13,844 nucleotides of DNA from JADHUC01 sp964617665 (GTDB taxonomy: Bacteria; Planctomycetota; Planctomycetia; Pirellulales; Pirellulaceae): positions 1 through 13,844 of the forward strand of contig CAZUAH010000364.1 in the NCBI GenBank assembly GCA_964617665.1, in the 5' to 3' direction. Positions 1 through 5,941 of the stretch are shown here, piece by piece. Position 1 is the first letter of the stretch; the number at the start of each line of letters is the position of its first letter. The notes under the pieces are model-generated. The model saw only the letters and a list, made by a program, of their open reading frames with translations, made no database searches and was not told the origin of the DNA. Position numbers and translations under genes: made by a program.

Positions 1-444
1 ACAGGGCTTTTCGCTATAGACATCCTTGCCGGCCTCGGCCGCCAGCATCGAAGCGTGCGCGTGCCAACGGTCGCCCGTGGCGATCAATACGGCGTCGATA
101 TCGTCACGTTCGAGCAACTCGCGGAAATCGCGATACATGGCGCACTTGTCATCGCCATTTTGTCGGTCGGCCATCGCCTTGACGGCCTGTCGCCGATCGA
201 CCCGAACGTCGGCAATTGCCACAAATCGCACGTCGGGTAGCGGCAGCATAGTGCTCAGAACGTACCCACCACGGTGTCGAATGCCGATACCGCCTAGGAT
301 GATCCGCTCGCTAGGCGCGACGATGCCGTCACGCCCCAGCACGCTACTAGAGATCAGTGCAGGTAACGCGATCATGGCACTCGCACCGGCCGTGGTTTTG
401 AGGAAACGTCGCCGAGTGAAGGCCAATGTTGTTTTTTTCGCCAT
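1..444 (-). CDS. Gfo/Idh/MocA family oxidoreductase, Tat-exported (partial, 3' end off window)
   Basis: The visible 148 residues are the N-terminus of a Gfo/Idh/MocA-type NAD(P)-dependent oxidoreductase, a family that commonly acts on sugars and inositols. A Tat signal is present: TRRRFLK at residues 10-16 is followed by an Ala-rich hydrophobic stretch to about residue 37. A Rossmann fold follows, with a glycine-rich loop LGGIGIRHRGG (about 50-60) and strand VRFVAIADVR (about 74-83). Then come IDAVLIATGDRWHA and, at the window edge, KDVYSEKPC, which contains the family's EKP motif with its catalytic-site lysine. The glycine loop has RH where many members have a tighter GxGxxG. The start ATG at 442-444 gives the complete Tat motif; the Shine-Dalgarno is weak (GAGAAG). 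It lies 50 bases downstream of HzsA-like protein 1 on the same strand with no terminator seen, so co-transcription is likely. The substrate cannot be inferred. Confidence 0.9.
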   Translation of the reverse strand, partial: MAKKTTLAFTRRRFLKTTAGASAMIALPALISSSVLGRDGIVAPSERIILGGIGIRHRGGYVLSTMLPLPDVRFVAIADVRVDRRQAVKAMADRQNGDDKCAMYRDFRELLERDDIDAVLIATGDRWHAHASMLAAEAGKDVYSEKPC

Positions 445-494
445 GGGAGTCTTCTCGTTCTTGAGTATTGGCTAATGGGGTTCGCCCTTGCCTG

Positions 495-3215
495 CTATTG
501 GGAGGCCAGAGGAGTCGGACGAAATTCGGGGTCGCCTTCCCACTTCAGATTTCTCTTTCCTTCGTAGGTGCCGTAATAAGGTGCGTTGGCATCGATCCAA
601 GTGACCAGTCGGACGAATTCTTCAAGCGTCAAGTCTACGTTGCATGGGCCGCCGTTGTGCTGGATCCTTTCGATCATCTTGCTGCGGTGCGAGCCGAACG
701 TCAGTGGCCCCGTCGCCGGAATGAAGTTGTCGCGGGGCGTGATGTCGATCTTGTTGACCAGGTTGCGGCGGATCAGGTTTTCATAGGATCGGCTGAACAG
801 GGTCGTCAGTTCGCCCGATAGGTCGAGTTTCGCGGCCGGTGTCGCCCCGCCGTGGCACGCGGTGCAGTCCCTGTCGAGAACGGGTTGCACGTCGGTTGGA
901 TAATGGACGGCGCGAGGGCCCATGTCGCCGGGCTGAGTTGCCAGGGCGATCGCCTTTTGGCGCAAAGCCATGGGTAGGGCGTCGCGGGGAAGGGCTGCCG
1001 ACTTTCGCGATTCGTGACAGCCCACACAGGAACGCCGTTCGCCCGGCATCAGGTTCACGAACGTCCGCATCCGCTGTAGCTCCATGTACTTCTTGTCGAG
1101 AGCCTGAAAGTAGAGGTTCTTGTTGGCAGGGACGTGAAACAGCGCCGATCCGTCTTCATGCACTGGCACCACCCCGTGAACTTTCTTGACGGCATAGTGC
1201 CCGTCGAGACTGACGGCCGGATGCTGCATACCGATGCTGTCGCCCCGCTCCGGCGAGACCCAAGAGTCCTTCCACGGCTTGGGCACGTCCTCCATCACGC
1301 GCAGGTACTTCACTCGGCCTCGATCGATGCCGGTCATGCCGGCGTACACGTCCTCCAGGAAAAGCGTGGCTTCGGCCTGCGTAACGCTGCCGCCTGGAGT
1401 GGATACGACTTTGTCGGCAGAGGGAATCGAGGGAGGTATCGGGCGCGGCCGAAGCGGAATCGGGCGCAGGCACGAATACTTGCTGTCGCGGTAAACCAGT
1501 TGCCGGTTGCCGGAACTGCGGAAAAAGTAGATCCCGTACCCAGCCGGGGCGTTGTGCTTCGGGCCGGGGCAGTACGAGACGAGAAACAGGTCTTCGCTAA
1601 GCGGATACGGGTTTGCGTAGAAGCCAGCCGAAGGGTTCGGCCAACCGTAGTGCGGCGGTAATCCGATCTGCGGTGTCAGATTGGTCATCGCCGTGGCGTG
1701 TAGCCGGGAGATGCGGGTATCGACCAATAGCACCGATCCGACGGCCAGCGGCATGTGCGGCGCTCCGATGGCTACGATCTTGTGGCTGCCCGGAATACAG
1801 CGGGCGTCCATCATCGCCGACGGCCGCGAGATGTTGTTCTTGTAGACGTGGGTGGCGCCGGAGCCGTCAGGGCGTACGCACCAGAGGCTCTGCACGTCGC
1901 CCACGCCCTTGTCGACGTATTCCCAGCGGGTGTAGAGAATACGCCCGTCGCGCATCATGGTCGGCGTGAACTCGTTGACGGTATTTCCCGATAGGTTGCG
2001 GAGATTCTTACCATCGGCATCCATCACGTACAGCGAAGTGCTGGTGAAATTGTGCGTGCAGAGCACGGCCCGCTTGACCCGCGTGCTGGTAAAGACGATC
2101 CGGCCGTTGGGGAGATAACACGGATCGAGATCGTCGTAGCCGTGGCCGTAGCGGCTGCACATAAGTTCCTCGTCCGGCTCGTCGTGCGTCAGTTGCCGCA
2201 GCCCGCTGCCGTCCACGCCGACCTCGAAAATGCGGTATCCCTTTTCGGGTGTCGGCTTGTAGGAGAATACTATCCGCCGGGCGTCGTACGACAGGTCGTA
2301 GTTGCCGATAATGCCATCGTGCAATACCGGGACGATTTCCGTCACCTTGCCGTCGGGCGTCACGGGCGAGAGGATACACAGGTTGCCGCCCGGCATGGTG
2401 CTGCCGTCGTAATGGTCGGTGTAGATGTGCGTGGATTGGTAGGTATAGCGCCGGAGAAAGAGCAGCTTGTCGAAGTCTGCCGCGCGTCGGATCTCGGCAC
2501 GGAACTTGGCCCGCGGACTATCGGGACGCTCGACGTACGTACCGGCCACCGGTACAATCCCGGCCTCGCTGAAACCGACGTACTGACCGAAGGCGTCGGA
2601 GCCGAAGTGTTTCATGCGGACCAGTGCAACGTGGGTCACGCCTCGGTGTCCCGTCAGGTCGACGATATCCGTCGGTTCGATCGTGTCATTTGCGCTGCGC
2701 GCAGCCCGCGCTTTGTGGAACGCCTGGCTGGACCGAATCCGTTTCCACCCGGCGGCCAGGAAGTCGAAGGCCCCGCTGCCGTTGTTGGGAATCCGCACAC
2801 TGCTTCCGGCCGTGGCGACGTAAATGTCCGCGGCTGCAATGCCTCGGTTGGGTAGGGTCGCATTCTGCTGCTGGCTGCCGCCGAACTCGAAGTAGTTCCA
2901 AAGGACGAGCTTCTCCAAATCGCAACGCCCTTCCAGATCAAAGACAAACCAAGCGGCGTCATCGCCGCCAGCACCCGGTTGCATCCAATTATGCGTGATC
3001 GAAGCTCCATGCCGGTCACCCGTCAGCCCAGCGCCGCTGATCGCTTCATTTGGACCGCCAACGGGGCCCGCCCACTTGCCAGAGGCGCTGCCTGAAACGT
3101 AAAGGAGCGAAACGGCCTCTGCGCCGATCGTCTTATCTGGCAGCAACAACGCGCCCCAGGCGACCAACTGCATGAAGAGCACGGCCCTGCCCATTGCCAA
3201 CTGGCGGTAGTGCAT
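495..3215 (-). CDS. HzsA-like di-heme protein 1: N-terminal discoidin-like domain, beta-propeller, cytochrome c C-terminus
   Basis: A 906-residue exported protein related to the hydrazine synthase alpha subunit family. A signal peptide spans about 1-33 (basic start, hydrophobic AVLFMQLVAWGALLL). Residues about 34-225 look like a discoidin/F5-8C-like sheet (WFVFDLEGRCDLEKLVLWNY). Residues about 245-600 carry TolB/WD40-like propeller repeats (DGSGLRQLTHDEPDEE, GRIVFTSTR, DGRILYTRWEY, SLWCVRPDGSG). The family signature MTGIDRGRVKYLRVME is at about 627-641. Two c-heme motifs follow: CVGCH at 730-734 and CTACH at 784-788. The C-terminus has the helix FVRLVTWIDANAPY. The ATG is supported by GGGAG five bases upstream, better than the internal Met8. 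It is divergent from the FG-GAP gene and probably co-transcribed with the downstream Gfo/Idh/MocA gene. True HzsA works with HzsB/C, which are absent here, so a hydrazine-forming role is not supported; the reaction is unknown. Family assignment is by recognition of conserved blocks. Confidence 0.85.
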   Translation of the reverse strand: MHYRQLAMGRAVLFMQLVAWGALLLPDKTIGAEAVSLLYVSGSASGKWAGPVGGPNEAISGAGLTGDRHGASITHNWMQPGAGGDDAAWFVFDLEGRCDLEKLVLWNYFEFGGSQQQNATLPNRGIAAADIYVATAGSSVRIPNNGSGAFDFLAAGWKRIRSSQAFHKARAARSANDTIEPTDIVDLTGHRGVTHVALVRMKHFGSDAFGQYVGFSEAGIVPVAGTYVERPDSPRAKFRAEIRRAADFDKLLFLRRYTYQSTHIYTDHYDGSTMPGGNLCILSPVTPDGKVTEIVPVLHDGIIGNYDLSYDARRIVFSYKPTPEKGYRIFEVGVDGSGLRQLTHDEPDEELMCSRYGHGYDDLDPCYLPNGRIVFTSTRVKRAVLCTHNFTSTSLYVMDADGKNLRNLSGNTVNEFTPTMMRDGRILYTRWEYVDKGVGDVQSLWCVRPDGSGATHVYKNNISRPSAMMDARCIPGSHKIVAIGAPHMPLAVGSVLLVDTRISRLHATAMTNLTPQIGLPPHYGWPNPSAGFYANPYPLSEDLFLVSYCPGPKHNAPAGYGIYFFRSSGNRQLVYRDSKYSCLRPIPLRPRPIPPSIPSADKVVSTPGGSVTQAEATLFLEDVYAGMTGIDRGRVKYLRVMEDVPKPWKDSWVSPERGDSIGMQHPAVSLDGHYAVKKVHGVVPVHEDGSALFHVPANKNLYFQALDKKYMELQRMRTFVNLMPGERRSCVGCHESRKSAALPRDALPMALRQKAIALATQPGDMGPRAVHYPTDVQPVLDRDCTACHGGATPAAKLDLSGELTTLFSRSYENLIRRNLVNKIDITPRDNFIPATGPLTFGSHRSKMIERIQHNGGPCNVDLTLEEFVRLVTWIDANAPYYGTYEGKRNLKWEGDPEFRPTPLASQ

Positions 3216-3220
3216 GGTAT

Positions 3221-3225
3221 CTCCC
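3221..3225 (-). promoter_or_regulatory. Ribosome binding site of HzsA-like gene 1
   Basis: GGGAG on the minus strand, five bases upstream of the ATG at 3213-3215. It decides the start in favour of Met1 over Met8 (MGRAVLF). Confidence 0.6.
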
Positions 3226-3244
3226 GTGGTAGTGTGGCTACGTC

Positions 3245-3270
3245 AGTATAGCGGCGAAGCCCCTTCGCCG
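3245..3270 (-). promoter_or_regulatory. Possible -10 box next to a perfect 8-bp hairpin upstream of HzsA-like gene 1
   Basis: On the minus strand TATACT (3250-3245) could be a -10 element about 30 bases upstream of the start codon. Immediately upstream is a perfect inverted repeat, CGGCGAAG at 3252-3259 and CTTCGCCG at 3263-3270, with a CCC loop. If TATACT is used, the palindrome fills the -35/-10 spacer, a place where a repressor or activator dimer could bind. The hexamer at the expected -35 position (TTTCGG) is poor, so the promoter part is weak. The palindrome itself is seen directly; its role is inference. Confidence 0.3.
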
Positions 3271-3303
3271 AAATCTCTCTCAAACTCGTTGTCACAAACC
3301 TCA

Positions 3304-3319
3304 CAAACGCCGACGTTTG
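3304..3319. repeat. Short inverted repeat CAAACG-CCGA-CGTTTG
   Basis: Two 6-base arms, 3304-3309 and 3314-3319, separated by four bases in the divergent intergenic region. The right arm lies inside the first copy of the flanking 16-bp direct repeat. It could be an operator half of the divergent promoters; no function is shown. Confidence 0.3.
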
Positions 3320-3325
3320 CATCTT
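3310..3325. repeat. Direct repeat, left copy (CCGAYGTTTGCATCTT)
   Basis: This 16-base segment recurs at 3427-3442 with one mismatch (C versus T at the fifth base). The two copies bracket the 3358-3414 palindromic element, 117 bases apart start to start. They could be paired regulator sites or a trace of insertion; the copies are visible, the meaning is not. Confidence 0.55.
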
Positions 3326-3357
3326 CGGCGAGCGGCAGATTGGAGCTTACTCAGAAT

Positions 3358-3414
3358 CAGCCGGAACGCGCTAGCGTCCGGTTCGGGCAACCGTGGGCTA
3401 GCGCCCAGCGGCTG
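3358..3414. repeat. Nested palindromic (REP-like) intergenic element with two GCTAGCG cores
   Basis: The outer arms CAGCCG (3358-3363) and CGGCTG (3409-3414) enclose three smaller inverted repeats. These are CCGGA (3361-3365) with TCCGG (3377-3381) around a CGCTAGCG palindrome; GGTT (3380-3383) with AACC (3389-3392); and GGGC (3395-3398) with GCCC (3403-3406) around TAGC. GCTAGCG occurs twice (3370-3376, 3398-3404). The layout resembles cloverleaf or REP-type intergenic elements. From memory, similar CTAG-cored palindromes are frequent between genes in Pirellula/Rhodopirellula-type genomes, but that is recollection and unchecked. Only one copy was found in this window. Confidence 0.6.
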
Positions 3415-3426
3415 GTATACTTTCAT

Positions 3427-3442
3427 CCGATGTTTGCATCTT
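3427..3442. repeat. Direct repeat, right copy (CCGAYGTTTGCATCTT)
   Basis: Second copy of the 16-base repeat described at 3310-3325, differing at one base. It lies about 12 bases to the right of the palindromic element. Confidence 0.55.
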
Positions 3443-3473
3443 ACCAAGAAGACAGGGCCAAGAGCCGGTCTGA

Positions 3474-3501
3474 TTGACTTCAAGTCCACCGCGGGTAGAC
3501 T
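3474..3501 (+). promoter_or_regulatory. Candidate sigma-70 type promoter of the FG-GAP gene
   Basis: TTGACT (3474-3479, five of six to the -35 consensus) is followed after 16 bases by TAGACT (3496-3501, four of six to the -10 consensus). A transcript would start near 3508 and leave an untranslated leader of about 60 bases before the ATG at 3571. This is the best-matching pair in the intergenic region for the plus strand. Planctomycete promoters are poorly characterised, so confidence is moderate to low. Confidence 0.4.
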
Positions 3502-3570
3502 CCGGATTACGGCCATCCATAACAACACCGATTTATGGCGGCGAAGTGCCTGGACTAGGAAAGGCTAACC

Positions 3571-4749
3571 ATGAATTACCGATGCACGTGCCTGACTTTG
3601 TTGACTCTCGTCTTTTGTCTGGCGACGGCCATGGGGGGCGAGATGCGATTCAAGCATCACTTCGGCGACCCCAGCCTATCAGGTAGTGCCTGGGGCCAGA
3701 CAGCATTGGCCGATTTGGACGGCGATGGCGACCTCGACTTTGTCACCGGTCGGAGCGAGGGCGACATCATTTGGTACGAGTATCACTCGGCGGACCGTTG
3801 GACGCGACACCTTTTGGGCCGCGATTCACCATCGGAGGTGGGTGGGGCTGTCTTGGACGTGAACCGTGACGGACGACCCGATTTTGTCGCCGGTGGGGCT
3901 TGGTATGAGAACTCGAGCGATCCAAGAAAGACGACTTTTCAGCGACATGTCTTCGACGCCAAGCTGACCAAGGTGCATGATGTGCGGATTGCTGATCTCG
4001 ACGGAGACGGGATGCCGGACGTGATAACCATGTCGGACCGAAATGACGTGCGATGGTACAAAGTCGCGGCCGATCCAACATCCGCATGGACGGCCACGAA
4101 AATCGGCCCGCCGGTGCATTCAGGAATCTGCACCGGTGACATCGACGCCGACGGCGACACGGATGTCGTCCGGAGCAACGTTTGGTTCGAGAATCTCCAG
4201 GCAGGCCAAGAATGGGTGTCACACCGCATGTGCGAACCGTGGGGAGATCCAGGCGTATCCTGGCAAGACAACGCTACGCAGACCCGCGCGGGCGACTTGA
4301 ACAGTGATGGTCGTCTGGACGTGGTGATCGCCGACGGCGAGAACCGCAAGGCCCGGATCGGTTGGCTGGAGGCACCATCTGACCCGAAGAAGGGTCGTTG
4401 GATCACGCATCTGCTGCCAAAGACGGACAAGGCAGCACGAGGGGCATACCATTGTCTTCACGTAGGTGACTTCAACGGAGACGGCCGCCCAGATGTGTTT
4501 TCCGCGGAAATGGAGGCGTTTTGTGGTGACCATCCGCCGCGATGGTTCGTGTGGGAGAACACCGACGGTAAAGGCAACTTCCAGGAACACGTGGTACTGG
4601 ATGCCAACCTCGGTGCCCACGAGGCGGTCTGCGGCGACGTTGACGCGGATGGCGATTTGGATATCTGCTCGAAGCTGTGGCGGCCGATGAAGTCCAACGC
4701 AAACGGAGGTCGGAATCACTTCGACTTCCTTGAGAACTTGGCCAAGTAG
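3571..4749 (+). CDS. Secreted FG-GAP/VCBS-repeat protein (seven repeats)
   Basis: A 392-residue protein with a Sec-type signal peptide (about 1-22, hydrophobic LTLLTLVFCLATA). Seven FG-GAP/VCBS repeats carry EF-hand-like calcium loops of the form DxDxDGxxD, starting at residues 48, 96, 142, 190, 242, 300 and 356. Examples are DLDGDGDLD, DVNRDGRPD, DIDADGDTD and DFNGDGRPD. Spacing of 46-58 residues and a count of seven fit a single seven-bladed, integrin-alpha-like beta-propeller that fills the protein. No enzymatic domain is seen; such proteins usually bind ligands or partners at the cell surface. The ATG has AGGAAAGG six bases upstream. The gene opens a plus-strand pair with the aldo/keto reductase 189 bases downstream and is divergent from HzsA-like gene 1. 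The binding partner is unknown. Confidence 0.88.
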   Translation: MNYRCTCLTLLTLVFCLATAMGGEMRFKHHFGDPSLSGSAWGQTALADLDGDGDLDFVTGRSEGDIIWYEYHSADRWTRHLLGRDSPSEVGGAVLDVNRDGRPDFVAGGAWYENSSDPRKTTFQRHVFDAKLTKVHDVRIADLDGDGMPDVITMSDRNDVRWYKVAADPTSAWTATKIGPPVHSGICTGDIDADGDTDVVRSNVWFENLQAGQEWVSHRMCEPWGDPGVSWQDNATQTRAGDLNSDGRLDVVIADGENRKARIGWLEAPSDPKKGRWITHLLPKTDKAARGAYHCLHVGDFNGDGRPDVFSAEMEAFCGDHPPRWFVWENTDGKGNFQEHVVLDANLGAHEAVCGDVDADGDLDICSKLWRPMKSNANGGRNHFDFLENLAK

Positions 4750-4787
4750 TCCGCGATGTCGCCGCAGTGATCTCCTGCGTTTGGTAT

Positions 4788-4823
4788 GCATCGCCAGCCA
4801 GTCTTTGCGCTGGCTAATGATGC
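4788..4823 (+). other. Intergenic stem-loop between the FG-GAP and aldo/keto reductase genes
   Basis: GCATC (4788-4792) and GCCAGC (4793-4798) pair with GCTGGC (4809-4814) and GATGC (4819-4823), leaving a 10-base loop and a one-sided TAAT bulge. It lies 38 bases after the FG-GAP stop and about 115 bases before the reductase start. There is no T-tract, so it is not a classic rho-independent terminator; it could be a processing or attenuation structure. The remaining bases between 4750 and 4938 show no gene: an open frame from 4786 to 4938 is just an in-frame extension without a Shine-Dalgarno. Confidence 0.3.
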
Positions 4824-4926
4824 GTTCGACGGCGAAAACGCATTCTGCCCTCTTTCTTCTGCTACCGCAGTAGTCTTCAATAGATGGCAGTATGCACCTG
4901 GACTGCAGTGTAGAGAGCGAATCAAT

Positions 4927-4931
4927 AGGAG
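4927..4931 (+). promoter_or_regulatory. Ribosome binding site of the aldo/keto reductase gene
   Basis: AGGAG seven bases upstream of ATG 4939. It decides the start: the reading frame is open from an ATG at 4786, but only the 4939 start has a Shine-Dalgarno and places the twin-arginine motif at the N-terminus. Confidence 0.75.
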
Positions 4932-4938
4932 ACCGACC

Positions 4939-5925
4939 ATGTTCGATACAAACCGACGTGATTTCTTGAAGGCGGCCGTGGCTGGATTGGCCATGGGCAA
5001 ATCTGTGATTGCCGCTCAGGAGAACGGGCCGTCTGGCATTCCGACGCGGCCGTTGGGACGAACTGGAGAAAAGGTCACGGTCATTGCCCTAGGTGGATGG
5101 CATATCGGCGCGGTGGAAGACCACGGCGAGGCCATTCGTATCATGCAGGAGGCGGTCGACGAGGGCCTGACATTCTTTGACAATTGCTGGGACTACCACG
5201 AAGGCCACAGCGAAGAGATCATGGGCCGAGCGCTTGCTGCCGGCGGCAGACGCGAAAAGGTCTTCCTGATGACCAAAGTCTGCGCACGAGACTACCAAGG
5301 TGCAAAGAAGCACTTGGACGACAGTCTTCGACGGCTGAAGACGGACCGCATCGACCTCTGGCAATTCCATGGCACAAAATGGGATGACGACGCGGATTTG
5401 ATCTTCGACGAGAGCAATGGCGCCCTAAAGGCAGCTCTTGAAGCCAGAAAGGCCGGCAAGATCCGCTACATCGGTTTCACGGGCCATAAGGATCCAAAGT
5501 ACCACCTTGCCATGTTGAAGAAGCCGTTCCAGTGGGACACGGTACAAATGCCGCTGAACATTGTCGATCCGCACTATCGCAGTTTTCAGAAAGAAGTGTT
5601 GCCTGTCTGTAACAAGCGGAAGATCAGTCCGATCGCGATGAAGGGACTCGCTTCGCAGAACGGACGGCTCGTCAAGGAGTTGGGGCTGACGGCTGAAGTC
5701 TGCCGTCGATATGTGCTGTCGCTTCCCGTTACGACTTTGGTCTGCGGCATTATGTCTCGCGAAAACCTCCTGCAGGATCTTGCTATCGCCAGGAACTTCA
5801 AGCCGATGGACGAGTCCGAAGTCACAGAGTTGCTGGCACAAGCGACAGCCAAGGGCACCGACGGCCAGATCGAAGCCTACAAGACCGGTAACTTCGGCTG
5901 CGATTGGCATCACAAGCAGGCGTGA
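4939..5925 (+). CDS. Tat-exported aldo/keto reductase
   Basis: A 328-residue aldo/keto reductase, NAD(P)H-dependent by family. The Tat signal is NRRDFLKAAVAGLAMG (residues 5-20), so the folded enzyme is predicted to be exported. The barrel starts at about residue 36 (TRPLGRTGEKVTVIALGGW). The AKR catalytic tetrad is intact: Asp81 and Tyr86 in FFDNCWDYHEGHSEE, Lys113 in FLMTKV, His144 in LWQFHG. Strand KIRYIGFTGHKDP and the end motif LVCGIMSRENLLQDL also fit. No C-terminal 4Fe-4S cluster motif is present, unlike some longer bacterial AKRs. It is second in the plus-strand pair after the FG-GAP gene and ends 14 bases from the convergent DUF1501 stop. A role in reducing a carbonyl on a sugar or aromatic is possible; the substrate is not indicated. 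Confidence 0.93.
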   Translation: MFDTNRRDFLKAAVAGLAMGKSVIAAQENGPSGIPTRPLGRTGEKVTVIALGGWHIGAVEDHGEAIRIMQEAVDEGLTFFDNCWDYHEGHSEEIMGRALAAGGRREKVFLMTKVCARDYQGAKKHLDDSLRRLKTDRIDLWQFHGTKWDDDADLIFDESNGALKAALEARKAGKIRYIGFTGHKDPKYHLAMLKKPFQWDTVQMPLNIVDPHYRSFQKEVLPVCNKRKISPIAMKGLASQNGRLVKELGLTAEVCRRYVLSLPVTTLVCGIMSRENLLQDLAIARNFKPMDESEVTELLAQATAKGTDGQIEAYKTGNFGCDWHHKQA

Positions 5926-5941
5926 AGCCCGGCCGAGGGCT
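5926..5941. terminator. Small hairpin at the convergent gene ends (weak)
   Basis: AGCCC (5926-5930) and GGGCT (5937-5941) form a five-bp GC-rich stem with a six-base loop in the 14-base gap between the reductase stop and the DUF1501 stop. It could slow both transcripts, but there is no T-tract on either strand and the stem is short. Confidence 0.2.

Noticed and set aside
2052..2855. Plus-strand open frame (267 codons) opposite HzsA-like gene 1
   Set aside because: Antisense shadow: no ribosome site or domain, and the minus-strand frame has clear family motifs throughout.
495..3215. Annotation as a functional hydrazine synthase alpha subunit (anammox)
   Set aside because: Only the family scaffold is shared; HzsB/HzsC and other anammox genes are absent and the neighbourhood is of the PSD1/DUF1501 type.
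3358..3414. Rho-independent terminator or CRISPR repeat
   Set aside because: There is no T-tract after the stems, it lies between divergent gene starts where no transcript should end, and there is no periodic repeat-spacer pattern.
3301..3477. Small open frames in the divergent intergenic region (for example 3214-3477 plus, 3301-3528 minus)
   Set aside because: They run through the palindromes and direct repeats, lack ribosome sites and show no domain or signal features.
4786..4938. 51-residue N-terminal extension of the aldo/keto reductase
   Set aside because: No Shine-Dalgarno at 4786, and it would place the twin-arginine motif deep inside the protein. AGGAG at 4927-4931 supports ATG 4939.
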